DNA of 64,000 nucleotides from Clavibacter nebraskensis NCPPB 2581 (GTDB lineage Bacteria; Actinomycetota; Actinomycetes; Actinomycetales; Microbacteriaceae): NCBI RefSeq assembly GCF_000355695.1, contig NC_020891.1, positions 744,001 to 808,000 of the forward strand, read 5' to 3'. Shown piece by piece: positions 45,599 to 55,363 of this stretch (position 1 is its first letter; each line of letters starts with the position of its first letter). The notes under the pieces were generated by a model. It saw only the letters and a program-made list of their open reading frames with translations, ran no database searches and was not told where the DNA came from. The position numbers and the translations under genes were made by a program.

Positions 45599-46648
45599 AT
45601 GACCGTCCCCGCCCGCCCGCCCGGCCGCGACCTCGTGGTCCTCCAGTCGTCGCAGGCGCCGCGCCCCACGACGAACCCGTACATCGTGATGCTCGGCCGC
45701 GCGCTCGCGGCGACCCCCGGCGTCCGCCCGCTGCACTTCAGCTGGCGCACCGCGCTCACCGGCCGCTACGACGTGTTCCACGTGCACTGGCCCGAGATCC
45801 TCGTCGACGGGCACAGCCCGCTGAAGAAGGCGGTCCGCCAGGCGCTCACCGTCGTCCTCCTCGCGAAGCTGACGCTCCGCCGGATCCCGATCGTCCGCAC
45901 CGTGCACAACCTCGAGCGGCCGCAGGGCATCAGCCGCCGCGAGTCGCTGCTGCTCGCGCTCATGGAGCGGATGACGACGCTGCGCGTGCGCGTGAACCCG
46001 ATCACCGAGATCCCGGCCGACCAGCCGCACGCCACGATCCTGCACGGCCACTACCGCGACTGGTTCCGCGACGAGCCGCGCGCCGACTCCGTGCCCGGCC
46101 GCCTCGGGTACGTCGGCCTCGTCCGTCGGTACAAGGGCGTCGAGCAGCTCGTCGCGGCGTTCCGCGGCGCGGGGGACGCGGGCGCCGACCTGTCGCTGCG
46201 CATCGGCGGCAACCCGTCGAGCGAGGAGCTCGCCGGCACGATCCGCGCGCTCGCCGCGGGCGACGACCGGATCCGCCTCGACCTGCGCTTCCAGTCCGAC
46301 GCGGAGCTCGTCGACATCGTCACGTCCTCCGAGCTCGTCGTGCTGCCGTACCGCTTCATGCACAACTCCGGCGGCGCGCTCGCGGCCCTCTCGCTCGACC
46401 GGCCGGTGCTGGTGCCCGACAACGCCGTGAACCGCGCGCTCTCCGAGGAGGTCGGCCCGGGCTGGATCCACCTCTTCGACGGCGACCTGACCCCGGATGA
46501 GCTGCTCCGCGCGACCGAGGCCGTGCGCACGGACGCGCGCGCGTCGTCGCCCGACCTCGCCGGCCGCGACTGGGACCGGGCCGGCACCGCGCACGCGTCC
46601 GCGTACCGGCGCGCGCTCCGGATCCGCCGCGGGGTCGAGCGGGGCTGA
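45599..46648 (+). CDS. Glycosyltransferase (GT4-like)
   Basis: GT-B protein of 349 residues. The N-terminal half has YDVFHVHWPEIL and TVHNLERPQG, typical of transferases of the exopolysaccharide type. The C-terminal half has GRLGYVGLVRRYKGVEQLVAAF and HNSGGALAALSLDRPVLVPD. ATG at 45599 is used because it follows a CAGGAG site and gives the normal length, although the frame is open from GTG 45551. It is followed after 169 bases by the flippase gene. Donor and linkage unknown. Confidence 0.85.
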   Translation: MTVPARPPGRDLVVLQSSQAPRPTTNPYIVMLGRALAATPGVRPLHFSWRTALTGRYDVFHVHWPEILVDGHSPLKKAVRQALTVVLLAKLTLRRIPIVRTVHNLERPQGISRRESLLLALMERMTTLRVRVNPITEIPADQPHATILHGHYRDWFRDEPRADSVPGRLGYVGLVRRYKGVEQLVAAFRGAGDAGADLSLRIGGNPSSEELAGTIRALAAGDDRIRLDLRFQSDAELVDIVTSSELVVLPYRFMHNSGGALAALSLDRPVLVPDNAVNRALSEEVGPGWIHLFDGDLTPDELLRATEAVRTDARASSPDLAGRDWDRAGTAHASAYRRALRIRRGVERG

Positions 46649-46817
46649 GCCGCCGCCCACCCCCGCGTTCTGGGGCTGGCCCCGCGCACGTCGACGGATA
46701 CGATCGGGACGGGAGCGCGTACCCGGTCTCCCGCCCGACACCCGAGCTCGCGGTGATCCGGCTGTCACCCGCAGCCGACCCGATCGCCACCCCTCCTCGA
46801 CCCGACGACGGAGCCCC

Positions 46818-48521
46818 ATGCATCCCGCCCTGCCCGGCGACCCGCGGGATCCCCGCGACCCTGCCGCCGAACCCGCAGCGGACGCCGCCGCCTCCCGCGC
46901 CGCCGCCCCGGCCGGCGTGCCCGCGTCGCCCGCGTCCGCTCCCGGCCCGGAGACGCCGCCCGCCGCCACGCAGGGCCTCGGCGCCCGCGCCGCCCGCGGC
47001 GCGATCGTCACGATCGGCGCGCAGCTCGTCCGCATCCTCATCCAGGTCGCGTCGGTCGTCGTCCTCGCCCGGCTCCTCACGCCCACCGACTACGGCCTGC
47101 TCGCGATGGTGCTCGCGATCATCGGCGTCGGCGAGATCTTCCGCGACTTCGGCCTCTCCAACGCGGCCATCCAGGCGCGCGACCTCAGCCGCACCCAGCG
47201 CGACAACCTCTGGTGGATCAACGCCGGCATCGGCCTCGTGCTCGCCGCCCTCGTCTTCTGCGCCGCCTGGCCGCTCGCGGCGGTCTTCGGCCACGACGAG
47301 CTGATCCCCATCGCGCACGCCCTCAGCCTCACCTTCGTCGTCAACGGCCTCGCGACCCAGTACCGCGCGAGCCTCACCCGCGGCCTCCGCTTCCGCGCGC
47401 TCGCGACGGCCGACGTCACGGCCCCCGCGGTCGCGCTCCTCGTCGCGATCGGCGGCGCGCTCCTCGGCTGGGGCTACTGGGCGCTCGTCGCGCAGCAGCT
47501 CACGCAGACGCTCGTGCTGCTCGGCCTCGCGGTCGGCTTCGCCCGGTGGATCCCGCGCCTGCCGCGCCGCGGCGAGCCCATGGGACCGCTGCTGCGCTTC
47601 GGCTGGAACATGGTCTCGAGCCAGATGGTCGGCTACGTCAGCAACAACATCGACACGTTCCTCGTGGGCCTCCGCTTCGGCGCCGGGTCGCTCGGCATCT
47701 ACAACCGCGCGTTCCAGCTGCTGATGACGCCGCTCGCGCAGATCCGCAGCCCCCTCACCACGGTCGCGATCCCCGTGCTCTCGCGCCTCGCCGACGAGCA
47801 GCGCCGTTTCGCCGACTACGTCGCCCGCGGCCAGCTCGCCCTCGGCTACACGCTGGGCGCGGGCCTCGGCCTCGTCGCGGCCACGGCCATTCCCATCACC
47901 GCGGTGTTCCTCGGGCCGCAGTGGGACAGCGTCGCGCCGATCCTCCGCCTCCTCGCCATCGCCGGGATCTTCGACACCCTCGCCTTCGTCGGCTACTGGG
48001 TCTACGTGTCGCGTGGCCTCACGGGCGACCTCTTCCGATTCTCGCTGCTGAGCGCCGTGATCAAGGTCAGCTGCATCCTCGTCGGATCCTCGTTCGGCAT
48101 CGTCGGCATCGCCGCCGGGTACGCCGCCGCGCCCGCCATCTGCTGGCCGATCTCGCTGTGGTGGCTCTCGCGCAAGGCGCCGATCCCGACGCGCCGGCTC
48201 TACATGGGCGCCCTCCGGATCATCGGCGTCGTGGGGACGGTGAGCGTCGCGACGGGTGCGCTCCTCGCCCTGGTCGACACGGGGTCCGCAGCGCTGCAGC
48301 TCCTCGCGGGCGTCGGCACGACCGTGGTGCTGTACGCGCTCGCCGTCGCGCTCGTCCCGGCCGTGTGCCGCGACGTGCGCGGGGTGCTCGACCTCGCTCG
48401 CGTGCTGCCGAAGGCCCGCCGGGGGAGCGCGGCGGCGACGGCGCCGGCCGCGGAAGCCGTCGACGTCGATCCCGTCCGCGACGCCGCCGACCGGTCCGTG
48501 GGCGCCCGCGTCCCGTCCTAG
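46818..48521 (+). CDS. Polysaccharide flippase (Wzx-like, MOP superfamily)
   Basis: Membrane protein of 567 residues with about 12-14 hydrophobic segments starting near residue 60, after a Pro/Ala-rich cytoplasmic leader. Family features are ARLLTPTDYGLLAMVLAIIGVGEIFRDFGL, GLSNAAIQ and YNRAFQLLMTPLAQIRSPL. It should flip lipid-linked repeat units to the outer face for the polymerase at 39344. The frame is open upstream, but ATG 46818 is the first start that gives the usual leader. Its stop overlaps the stop of the convergent GH10 gene in the palindrome CTAG (48518-48521). Confidence 0.9.
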   Translation: MHPALPGDPRDPRDPAAEPAADAAASRAAAPAGVPASPASAPGPETPPAATQGLGARAARGAIVTIGAQLVRILIQVASVVVLARLLTPTDYGLLAMVLAIIGVGEIFRDFGLSNAAIQARDLSRTQRDNLWWINAGIGLVLAALVFCAAWPLAAVFGHDELIPIAHALSLTFVVNGLATQYRASLTRGLRFRALATADVTAPAVALLVAIGGALLGWGYWALVAQQLTQTLVLLGLAVGFARWIPRLPRRGEPMGPLLRFGWNMVSSQMVGYVSNNIDTFLVGLRFGAGSLGIYNRAFQLLMTPLAQIRSPLTTVAIPVLSRLADEQRRFADYVARGQLALGYTLGAGLGLVAATAIPITAVFLGPQWDSVAPILRLLAIAGIFDTLAFVGYWVYVSRGLTGDLFRFSLLSAVIKVSCILVGSSFGIVGIAAGYAAAPAICWPISLWWLSRKAPIPTRRLYMGALRIIGVVGTVSVATGALLALVDTGSAALQLLAGVGTTVVLYALAVALVPAVCRDVRGVLDLARVLPKARRGSAAATAPAAEAVDVDPVRDAADRSVGARVPS

Positions 48522-49822
48522 CCCAGCGCCGCCTCAACCTCCGACGCGCCCGCCGCCACGGCGACCACGGCCTCGCACCCGGCGTGCGCCACCCGCACGC
48601 CGCCCGCGAACGCCGTGACGCGCACGCGGCCCTCCGCGTCCGTGCGCAGCGTGGTCGGGGCGAGCCGCCACTCCTCGCGGATCAGCCGGCGGAGCGCGTC
48701 GTACGACGGCTTCGTCGTGCCGTCCGCCCGCACCAGGCCGCCGGGCGCGCCCAGCCACATGCCGTCGTCGGTGAGGCCCCAGTAGGTGATGGCCGCGACG
48801 GCCGGGTGCCCGACGAGCGAGCGGTAGTGCCGCTCGACCTCCTCCGCCTGCCGCTCCTCGCCCGCGGGCGTGGAGGGCCAGCTCGTCACCCGGAAGTCGT
48901 TGAGGTCGGTGATCTCGGGCGGCATCGGGTCGCCGGAGAGGAGCGTGGTCTCCGTCATGTGGATCGGCAGGCCGAAGCGCGCGAACCGATCGACGATCCC
49001 GAGCACCTCCTCCTCGCCGCGGTAGCCCTGGTGCATGTGGGTCTGCAGTCCGATCGCATCCACCGGGATCCCCGCGCCCAGCACCTCCTCGATGAGCTCC
49101 TCGTACGCGGGCGACAGGTCGAAGTCGTTGAGGATCAGCGTCGCGGCCGGGTTCGCGCCGCGCGCCTCCTCGAAGGCCAGGCGCACCATCGCGAGCCGAC
49201 CGCGCGCCGCCGCGAGCCGCGTGATCCCGTTGTCCTCGCGGTCGAACACCGGCATGATCACGGCCTCGTTGATGGCGTCCCACGTGTCGACGAGCCCGGC
49301 GAAGTCGCCGACGTCGCGCCGGATCCGCTCCCGCTGCACGCGCTCCACCTCGTCGAGCGGCAGGTCGAGCAGCCACGACGCGGTGACGGTGTGCCAGACG
49401 AGCGGGTGCCCCTTCACGGCGACACCGCGCTCGCGCAGCCACCGCGCGGTCGTGAGGAGCCGCGCGGTGTCGGGCCGCCCGCGCACGGGCTCGAACCGGC
49501 CCCAGTAGAAGGGGAGCGTGGCCGTGTCGAACACGTCGAGCCACTGCTCCGCGAGCCGTTCCAGCCCCTCGAGGCGCGCGCCGCCGAAGGCCGCGACGCC
49601 GGCCGCCTCCGGATCCGTCACGCCGTTCGCGAGCGGGATGAGGTCGAAGCCGATGTTGCCGAACGCGATGTCCTGGCTCGCCTGCTCCACCACCACGTCC
49701 GCGTGCGCGAGCGGCTGCCCGTCCGCGCCGCGCACCGTGATCACCGCGTCCGCGCGGCGGACGTCGGGGATCGCGGTCGGGCGGCGGCCGGTGGTCGGCG
49801 GGTCGGATGGCGTGGCGGGCAT
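48518..49822 (-). CDS. GH10 endo-xylanase-type glycoside hydrolase
   Basis: Enzyme of 434 residues. The GH10 TIM barrel spans about 55-370, with acid/base E186 in TWDAINEAV and nucleophile E291 in IHMTETTLL; HPLVWHTVTASWL (about 139-151) is the conserved substrate-binding strand. About 50 N-terminal residues form a small beta-rich part (AVITVRGADGQPLAHADVVVEQ), and the end is a further short beta domain. There is no signal peptide, so secretion is not expected by the usual route; it may act on imported xylo-oligosaccharides. ATG 49822 follows GAGGGGG. Upstream in-frame codons (to 50086) look random. Confidence 0.85.
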   Translation of the reverse strand: MPATPSDPPTTGRRPTAIPDVRRADAVITVRGADGQPLAHADVVVEQASQDIAFGNIGFDLIPLANGVTDPEAAGVAAFGGARLEGLERLAEQWLDVFDTATLPFYWGRFEPVRGRPDTARLLTTARWLRERGVAVKGHPLVWHTVTASWLLDLPLDEVERVQRERIRRDVGDFAGLVDTWDAINEAVIMPVFDREDNGITRLAAARGRLAMVRLAFEEARGANPAATLILNDFDLSPAYEELIEEVLGAGIPVDAIGLQTHMHQGYRGEEEVLGIVDRFARFGLPIHMTETTLLSGDPMPPEITDLNDFRVTSWPSTPAGEERQAEEVERHYRSLVGHPAVAAITYWGLTDDGMWLGAPGGLVRADGTTKPSYDALRRLIREEWRLAPTTLRTDAEGRVRVTAFAGGVRVAHAGCEAVVAVAAGASEVEAALG

Positions 49823-50076
49823 GGGTCCCCCTCGAGGGGTCGGCGCCACGCGCCCGGCACCCGCGCGCCGCGAGGCGGGAGGGAGGCGGGCCGCGGGCGG
49901 ATGCGTCGGTGCGGTCATCGCGGAACCTACGCGGGCCTCACGACGGGCGTCCACCGCGCCCCGGATGTCCGCAACTTTTCCCCCTCCGCCGCGGGTGGGG
50001 AGGGGCGGCCGCGGGCGTAGCGTGCACGCAGGGCGCGGATCCGACCGGCGCCCCCGCTTCGATGACGAGGACCCCC

Positions 50077-51120
50077 GTGACCGCACACGCCGCCCGCCTG
50101 TCCGTGCTCTACCTCGGCGGGACGGGCACCATCAGCGCCGCCTGCGTCCGGGCCTCCGTCGCCGCCGGGATGGACGTCACGGTCGTCAACCGCGGCGCCG
50201 ACGCCAAGGGGCGCGGCACGCCCGCGGGCATCGCGACCCGCGTCGCGGACGTCCAGGACCCGGCCGCCCTCCTCGCCGCGATCGGCGACCGCACCTACGA
50301 CGCCGTCGTCGACTTCCTCTCCTTCGACGCCGCGGGCGCCGACCGCCGCGTGGAGCTGTTCGCCGGCCGCACCCGCCAGTTCGTCGCCATCAGCTCCGCC
50401 TCGATCTACCGCAAGCCCGCGCTCCAGACGCCCATCACCGAGTCGACGCTCCGCGCCAACCCGTTCCTCTCCTACGCGCGCGACAAGATCGCCATGGAGG
50501 ACACCTTCCTCCGCCACCACGCCGACAGCGGCTTCCCGGTCGTCATCGTGCGCCCGTCGCACACCTACGACGAGGCGAGCCCGCCGCTCGCGGGCGACTG
50601 GACGGTCGTCGACCGCATCGCGCGCGGCGACGAGGTCGTCGTCCCCGGCGACGGCACGTCCCTCTGGACGCTCACGCACGCGGACGACTTCGCCGTCGGC
50701 CTCGTCGGGATCCTCGGCGACGAGCGCGCGGTCGGCGAGGCCCTGCACATCACGAGCGACGACGTCTCCACGTGGGACCGGATCCACCACCTCGTCGCCG
50801 ACGCGCTCGGCGTCGAGGCGCGGCTGGTGCACGTGCCCGCCGAGCAGTTCCCGATCGTGGAGCCCGACTGGGGCTGGTCGGAGCTCGTGCTGGGCGACCT
50901 CTCGCACAGCGCCGTGTTCGACACGACCCGGATCCGCCGGCTCGTCCCCGCGTTCCGGCCGCGGATCCCGTTCCACCTGGCCGTCCGCGGCATCGTCGCG
51001 TGGCGGGCCGCGCACCCCGAGCGCACCCGCCCGGACGCGGACACCGACCGCCGGATCCAGCGCCTCGTCGACGCGAAGCACGCCGCCGACGCCGCCTACC
51101 GGGCGGCCGCGGCGGGCTGA
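50077..51120 (+). CDS. NAD-dependent epimerase/reductase (extended SDR-like)
   Basis: Cytoplasmic protein of 347 residues. A Rossmann motif LYLGGTGTISAACVRA (about residues 10-25) is followed by VVNRGADAKGRG. The catalytic Ser region reads AISSASIYRKPAL and a YARDKIAME segment has the Tyr-x3-Lys pair. The closest group is the SDR/isoflavone-reductase-like family that includes chloroplast RNA-binding-like epimerases. GTG 50077 is preferred because GACGAGG precedes it; ATG 50062 is an alternative adding five residues. It is divergent from the GH10 gene with a 254-base gap. Substrate unknown; a sugar nucleotide is possible. Confidence 0.8.
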   Translation: MTAHAARLSVLYLGGTGTISAACVRASVAAGMDVTVVNRGADAKGRGTPAGIATRVADVQDPAALLAAIGDRTYDAVVDFLSFDAAGADRRVELFAGRTRQFVAISSASIYRKPALQTPITESTLRANPFLSYARDKIAMEDTFLRHHADSGFPVVIVRPSHTYDEASPPLAGDWTVVDRIARGDEVVVPGDGTSLWTLTHADDFAVGLVGILGDERAVGEALHITSDDVSTWDRIHHLVADALGVEARLVHVPAEQFPIVEPDWGWSELVLGDLSHSAVFDTTRIRRLVPAFRPRIPFHLAVRGIVAWRAAHPERTRPDADTDRRIQRLVDAKHAADAAYRAAAAG

Positions 51121-51144
51121 TCGGCGGAGGGCTGACGCGCGGCG

Positions 51145-51963
51145 CTAGCGGGCGGCGACCGCTGGACGGGCCGCGACCCGCCCGGTCCACCCGGCCCGGA
51201 CGCGGGCGACGAGCGTCACGACGACGACCGCCGCGGCCGCCACGAGCGCCACCACGGCGGCCGGCGTCGAGAGCAGATCGCCCGTGAGGCGCCCGACGGC
51301 GACCCAGGCGAGGCCCCACGCGATCGCCGCGGAGGGTGCCAGCCGTCCGCCGTCGCGGAGCGCGAGCACGATGCCGACGAGGCCCGCGACCGCGAGCAGC
51401 GCGACCGCCCACGCGTCGCGCCCGGTCGTGCCCGGCTGGAGGCCCGACGCCGTGAGGATCGAGGCGAAGTTCGCGATGGTCGCGACGCTCACCCACCCCA
51501 GGTAGAGGCCCATGGTGCCGTCGAGCACGACGCCCTCGACGGAGTTCCGGGGCCGCGTCGTCATCAGCGCGCGGAAGAGCCACATCAGCGTCACGAGCAG
51601 CGCGACGATGACGACGCCGCTCAGCACGAGGAACCCGGCCTGCGCGGTGAGGATCCACACGGCGTTGAGCACGAGGGTCACGGCCACGGGGTAGCCGACG
51701 TGCCGCTGGCGCTCGTCGGCGCGCTGGGCGGGGAGCGCCTGCCAGACCGTGTACGCGACGAGACCGAGGTAGATCAGGCTCCAGATCGAGAACGCGGGGC
51801 CGGCCGGGGCGACGGGCGTGTAGCTCGCGCTGAGGGCGCCGCTCGACGCGGTCTGGATGCTCTCGTCGCTGAACGCGCCCGAGCCGAACGCGGATCCGAT
51901 GATCGCGAACGCCATGCTCGAGATGACGACGATCTGCCGGACGATGTCCTTCACGGTGCCCAT
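51145..51963 (-). CDS. TspO/MBR-like tryptophan-rich membrane protein
   Basis: Membrane protein of 272 residues with about eight hydrophobic segments. PAGPAFSIWSLIYLGLVAYTVW (about 52-73) and LVLNAVWILTAQ match the TspO/MBR family's conserved Trp/Pro positions; TMGLYLGWVSVATIANF is also typical. The protein is longer than classical TspO (about 160), as in the actinobacterial subgroup. Classical members bind porphyrins and act in stress responses. It is divergent from a MarR regulator with a shared 79-base gap containing a candidate operator, which suggests regulation by that protein. Confidence 0.8.
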   Translation of the reverse strand: MGTVKDIVRQIVVISSMAFAIIGSAFGSGAFSDESIQTASSGALSASYTPVAPAGPAFSIWSLIYLGLVAYTVWQALPAQRADERQRHVGYPVAVTLVLNAVWILTAQAGFLVLSGVVIVALLVTLMWLFRALMTTRPRNSVEGVVLDGTMGLYLGWVSVATIANFASILTASGLQPGTTGRDAWAVALLAVAGLVGIVLALRDGGRLAPSAAIAWGLAWVAVGRLTGDLLSTPAAVVALVAAAAVVVVTLVARVRAGWTGRVAARPAVAAR

Positions 51964-51990
51964 GCGGTCCGCTCCTCTACGATGGGAATG

Positions 51991-52014
51991 TCAGCAGGCG
52001 GATAGTAAGCGTGC
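51991..52014. promoter_or_regulatory. Candidate MarR operator between tspO-like and marR genes
   Basis: GTCAGCA and TGCTGAC form a 7-bp perfect inverted repeat within this short AT-richer stretch, and AGTAAGCGTGCTGAC inside it also resembles a typical MarR half-site pair. It lies in the 79-base divergent gap (51964-52042), where both promoters must sit. Binding by the adjacent MarR protein is inferred. Confidence 0.5.
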
Positions 52015-52042
52015 TGACGATCACTGTAGCAGGAGGAGTGCC

Positions 52043-52519
52043 GTGCAGGACGACGAGCTCGCCAGCTGGCCCACCGGGCGGCTGCTGTCCGCGGCCGCGC
52101 GCGCGGTCGAGCACGCGTGGTCGGAGGCGCTCGCGGGCCTCGGGGTGACGCACGCGGGCCTCATCGCGCTGCACCTCCTGCGCGACGGGCCGCTCAGCCA
52201 GATCCAGCTCGCCCGCTCCGCGCACGTCGAGACGCAGACCATGTCGCGCACGCTCGAGCGGCTGGAGCGGGAGGGGCTCGTGTCGCGCGCCCCGGATCCC
52301 GCCGACCGCCGCCGCCACGTCGTCGCCCGCACCGAGGCCGGCGCCCGGGCGTGGGAGCGCGCGCAGGCGCTCGAGCAGGACGTCGTCCCCGGGCCCGCCC
52401 GCTCCGCCGAGATGCGCCGCGGCCTCATCGACGTGATCCGCGCGGCCGGTCGCCCCGCGCCCGCCGCCGAGACGACCGATGCGCCCGCACCCGCCGCGAC
52501 CCCCGGGCGCGCCCGATGA
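52043..52519 (+). CDS. MarR family transcriptional regulator
   Basis: Regulator of 158 residues. The winged-helix core (about residues 30-115) has GLIALHLLRDGPLSQIQLARS, then ETQTMSRTLERLEREGLVSR (recognition helix) and RAPDPADRRRHVVART (wing), all standard for MarR. A near-perfect AGGAGGAG site precedes GTG 52043; the frame is open further up but without a site. It overlaps the DUF2071 gene by four bases and is divergent from the TspO-like gene. The last 30 residues are a low-complexity Pro/Ala tail. Confidence 0.9.
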   Translation: MQDDELASWPTGRLLSAAARAVEHAWSEALAGLGVTHAGLIALHLLRDGPLSQIQLARSAHVETQTMSRTLERLEREGLVSRAPDPADRRRHVVARTEAGARAWERAQALEQDVVPGPARSAEMRRGLIDVIRAAGRPAPAAETTDAPAPAATPGRAR

Positions 52520-53256
52520 CCCGCCCCGCGGATCCGGTCGCCGCCGCCGCCCCCGGCCTCCCCGGCCGCGCCGTCATCCGCCAGGTCTGGAGCGACCTCG
52601 CCTTCGTGCACTGGCGCGTGGATCCCGCGCTCGTCGCCCCGCTCCTCCCGCCGGGGACGCGCCCCGACGTGCACGACGGATCCAGCTGGGTCGGCCTCAT
52701 CCCGTTCGTCCTGTCCCGCAGCGCCTTCCCGCCCCTGCCCGCCGTCCCGTGGGCCGGCACGTTCGCCGAGCTCAACGTGCGCCTCTACAGCGTCGGCGAC
52801 GACGGCCGCCGCGGCGTGGTCTTCCGCTCGCTCGAGGCCGCGAAGCTCCTGCCCGTGATCGGCGCGCGCGTGGGCCTCGGCCTGCCGTACATGTGGGCGT
52901 CGATGACCCACGAGGAGCGCGACGGCGTCGTCACCTACACGTCCCGCAGGCACACGGGCTCCCGCCCGTCGTCGCGCCTCTCCGTGCGCCCGCTCGACGA
53001 GGAGGTGGAGGGGGATCCGCTCGCCGACTTCCTCACCGCCCGCTGGGGCATGCACGTGGCCCGCGGCGGCGTCACGCGCTACTGGCCGAACACGCACGAC
53101 GCGTGGACCCTGGAGCGCGCCGAGCTGGTGGACCTCGACGACGAGCTGGTCGCGGCCGCCGGCCTCCCGGGGATCGTCGACCGCGCGCCCGACTCGGTGC
53201 TCTTCTCCCGCGGCGTCCGCACGGAGTTCGCCGGCCCGCTCCGGCCGCGCGCCTAG
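52516..53256 (+). CDS. DUF2071 (YqjF-like) protein
   Basis: Cytoplasmic protein of 246 residues. It follows the DUF2071 pattern: [23 protein letters not shown] near the start, [22 protein letters not shown] and GVVFRSLEA, then RARWGMH-like [13 protein letters not shown]. The family is related in fold to acetoacetate decarboxylase, but the biochemical function is unknown. ATG overlaps the MarR stop, so it is probably under MarR control. The gene converges with the GH15 gene, 37 bases apart. Confidence 0.85.
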   Translation: MTRPADPVAAAAPGLPGRAVIRQVWSDLAFVHWRVDPALVAPLLPPGTRPDVHDGSSWVGLIPFVLSRSAFPPLPAVPWAGTFAELNVRLYSVGDDGRRGVVFRSLEAAKLLPVIGARVGLGLPYMWASMTHEERDGVVTYTSRRHTGSRPSSRLSVRPLDEEVEGDPLADFLTARWGMHVARGGVTRYWPNTHDAWTLERAELVDLDDELVAAAGLPGIVDRAPDSVLFSRGVRTEFAGPLRPRA

Positions 53257-53293
53257 CGCTCCGTCCGGCGACCGCCGTCCTCCGCCTGCGCGC

Positions 53294-55129
53294 CTACCGC
53301 TTCGCGCGCGGCGTCCGCGTCGAGCGCTTCGGCCCGCCCGACAGCTCGTCGATCGTCAGCGCCGCGCTCACGAGCGCGAGGTGGCTGAGCCCCTGCGGCA
53401 GGTTGCCGAGGAACGCGTGGTCGTCGGCGTCGATCATCTCGGAGTACAGCCCGACGTCGTTGCCGAGGTCGACCAGCTGGTCCATGAGCTCCCGCGCCTC
53501 GTCCATCCGGCCGACGCACGCGTAGGCGCCCGCGAGCCAGAACGCGCAGGCCGTGAACGTTCCCTCCTCCTCGGGCATGCCGGAGTAGCGGTACAGCAGC
53601 GGTCCGCGGCCGAGCTCGGAGCGCAGCGCGTCGAGCGTCCGGGACATGCGCTCGCCGCGGTCGAAGCCGGAGACGGCGTGCAGCAGGATGCTCGCGTCGA
53701 GCCGCTGGCTGCCCGGGTGCATGACGTAGGCGCCGCGTCCCTCGTCCCAGCACTCCTCCTCGACCCAGGTGCGGATGCGGTCGCGCTCGGCCCGCCAGCG
53801 ATCCGGCACGCCGGGGATCTGGCCGAGCTCCGCGAGCTCGACGGCGCAGTCGAGCGCCTGCCAGCAGCCGAGCTTCGAGGTCGTGTAGTGCTGCTCGTCC
53901 TCGAGCTCCCACATCCCGGCGTCGCGCTTCTGCCACATGTCGCACGTGCGGTCGGCGAAGGTCGCGAGGAGGCGGCCGGTGTCCGCGTCGAGCACGTTGC
54001 CGTCGCGGACATACGTGCGCACCACGTCGAACAGGTCGCCGAACACCCCGAGCTGCAGCTGCGACTGCGCGTCGTTGCCGTCCACGACGGGCCCGACGCC
54101 GCGCCAGCCCGGCACCTCCGGGGTCGAGCTGCCCTCGGGCACGGCGCCCTCGAGCGAGTAGAAGACGTGGAGGTCGGGCCCGTTGTCGCGGATGGTGCGG
54201 AGCATCCACGACACCGCCGCGTGCGTCTCCTCCCGGAGGCCGAACTTCACGAGCGCGTTCACCGTGTACGCGAGGTCGCGCACCCAGGCGAAGCGGTAGT
54301 CCCAGTTCTTGCCGCCGCCCATGCGCTCGGGCAGCGAGGTCGTCGCGGCCGCGGCGATGGATCCGGTCGGCGCGTGCACGAGCAGCTTGAGCGCGAGGGC
54401 GCTGCGCTGCACGGCCTCGGCCCACTCGCCCTCGTAGCGGAACTCGGCGCGCCAGCCCTCCCAGTTGCGGATGGTGCGGTCGATGCCCTCGTCCACGATC
54501 TCGGGGTTCGGGATCCGCACGGGCTCCCGCTCGGTCCCCACCATCGTGAGGACGTGGCGCGACCCCTCCTTCGTGGTGAACGCGCCGCCGAGCGACTGCG
54601 TGCCGGGCTCGGCGGGCCCGTGGTCGAGGCCGACGACCGCGAGCGTCACGCCGTCCACGCGGATGACCGGGCCGTTGTGCGTCGACTGCACCCACGGCGA
54701 CGACGTGCCGAGCGCCGTGCCGGGCGCGACGAGCCAGCTCATCGTGACCTCGCCCGCGAGCCCCTCGATCCGGCGCCCGAGCTCGGACCACGGCAGCCGC
54801 CCGGCGACGCCCGTGACGAGCGCGTCGGTCACGCGCACGCTCCCGGACGCCGTGGTGAAGGTGGTGGTGAGCACGTTGGTGCCGGGCACGTAGGCGCGCG
54901 TCACCTCGAAGTCCTCGTCGGGCCGCAGCATGATCCGGCCGCCGTGCGGGGCGTCGAGGATCGCGGCGAACGCGGGCGCCGTATGGAGGTTCGGCAGCGG
55001 CAGCCAGTCGATGTCGCCGTCCTCCGCGATGAGCGCGACGGTGCGCCCGTCCCCGATGGCGGCGTAGCTGCGGAGCGCGACGTAGCCGTCGGTGCGCTCG
55101 GGTGCGGGGCGGGATGCGGGCGTGGCCAT
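53294..55129 (-). CDS. GH15 family glycoside hydrolase (trehalase/glucoamylase type)
   Basis: Cytoplasmic enzyme of 611 residues. The N-terminal beta-sandwich (about 1-220) starts [29 protein letters not shown], and the (alpha/alpha)6 barrel (about 230-600) contains the family hallmark [19 protein letters not shown] and the late [18 protein letters not shown]. The two catalytic Glu residues lie in the barrel; [24 protein letters not shown] is conserved. Bacterial proteins of this layout include trehalases, which hydrolyse trehalose to glucose; glucoamylase-type activity is the alternative. ATG 55129 follows an ACAGGAG site. It is divergent from the macro-domain gene with a 234-base gap. Confidence 0.9.
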   Translation of the reverse strand: MATPASRPAPERTDGYVALRSYAAIGDGRTVALIAEDGDIDWLPLPNLHTAPAFAAILDAPHGGRIMLRPDEDFEVTRAYVPGTNVLTTTFTTASGSVRVTDALVTGVAGRLPWSELGRRIEGLAGEVTMSWLVAPGTALGTSSPWVQSTHNGPVIRVDGVTLAVVGLDHGPAEPGTQSLGGAFTTKEGSRHVLTMVGTEREPVRIPNPEIVDEGIDRTIRNWEGWRAEFRYEGEWAEAVQRSALALKLLVHAPTGSIAAAATTSLPERMGGGKNWDYRFAWVRDLAYTVNALVKFGLREETHAAVSWMLRTIRDNGPDLHVFYSLEGAVPEGSSTPEVPGWRGVGPVVDGNDAQSQLQLGVFGDLFDVVRTYVRDGNVLDADTGRLLATFADRTCDMWQKRDAGMWELEDEQHYTTSKLGCWQALDCAVELAELGQIPGVPDRWRAERDRIRTWVEEECWDEGRGAYVMHPGSQRLDASILLHAVSGFDRGERMSRTLDALRSELGRGPLLYRYSGMPEEEGTFTACAFWLAGAYACVGRMDEARELMDQLVDLGNDVGLYSEMIDADDHAFLGNLPQGLSHLALVSAALTIDELSGGPKRSTRTPRAKR

Positions 55130-55363
55130 GGGACTCCTGTCGACGCCGGCAGGAGGGCACCGACCCCTCCAGTATCCCCGGGTGGCCGCTCCGCGTCCCG
55201 GTCGCGCCCCGCCGCGGACATGGGGCGGCCAATCCGTCCTCCCCCGCGTTCCGAATACCGCCGATGTGCCCGGAGCCCACCCGAACGGTTCCGGTCGCGG
55301 CCCGTCGGACAGCGTCGTCCGTCCGGGTCTCCACCCGGTCGCGATCCGGGCCAGGCTGGATCC

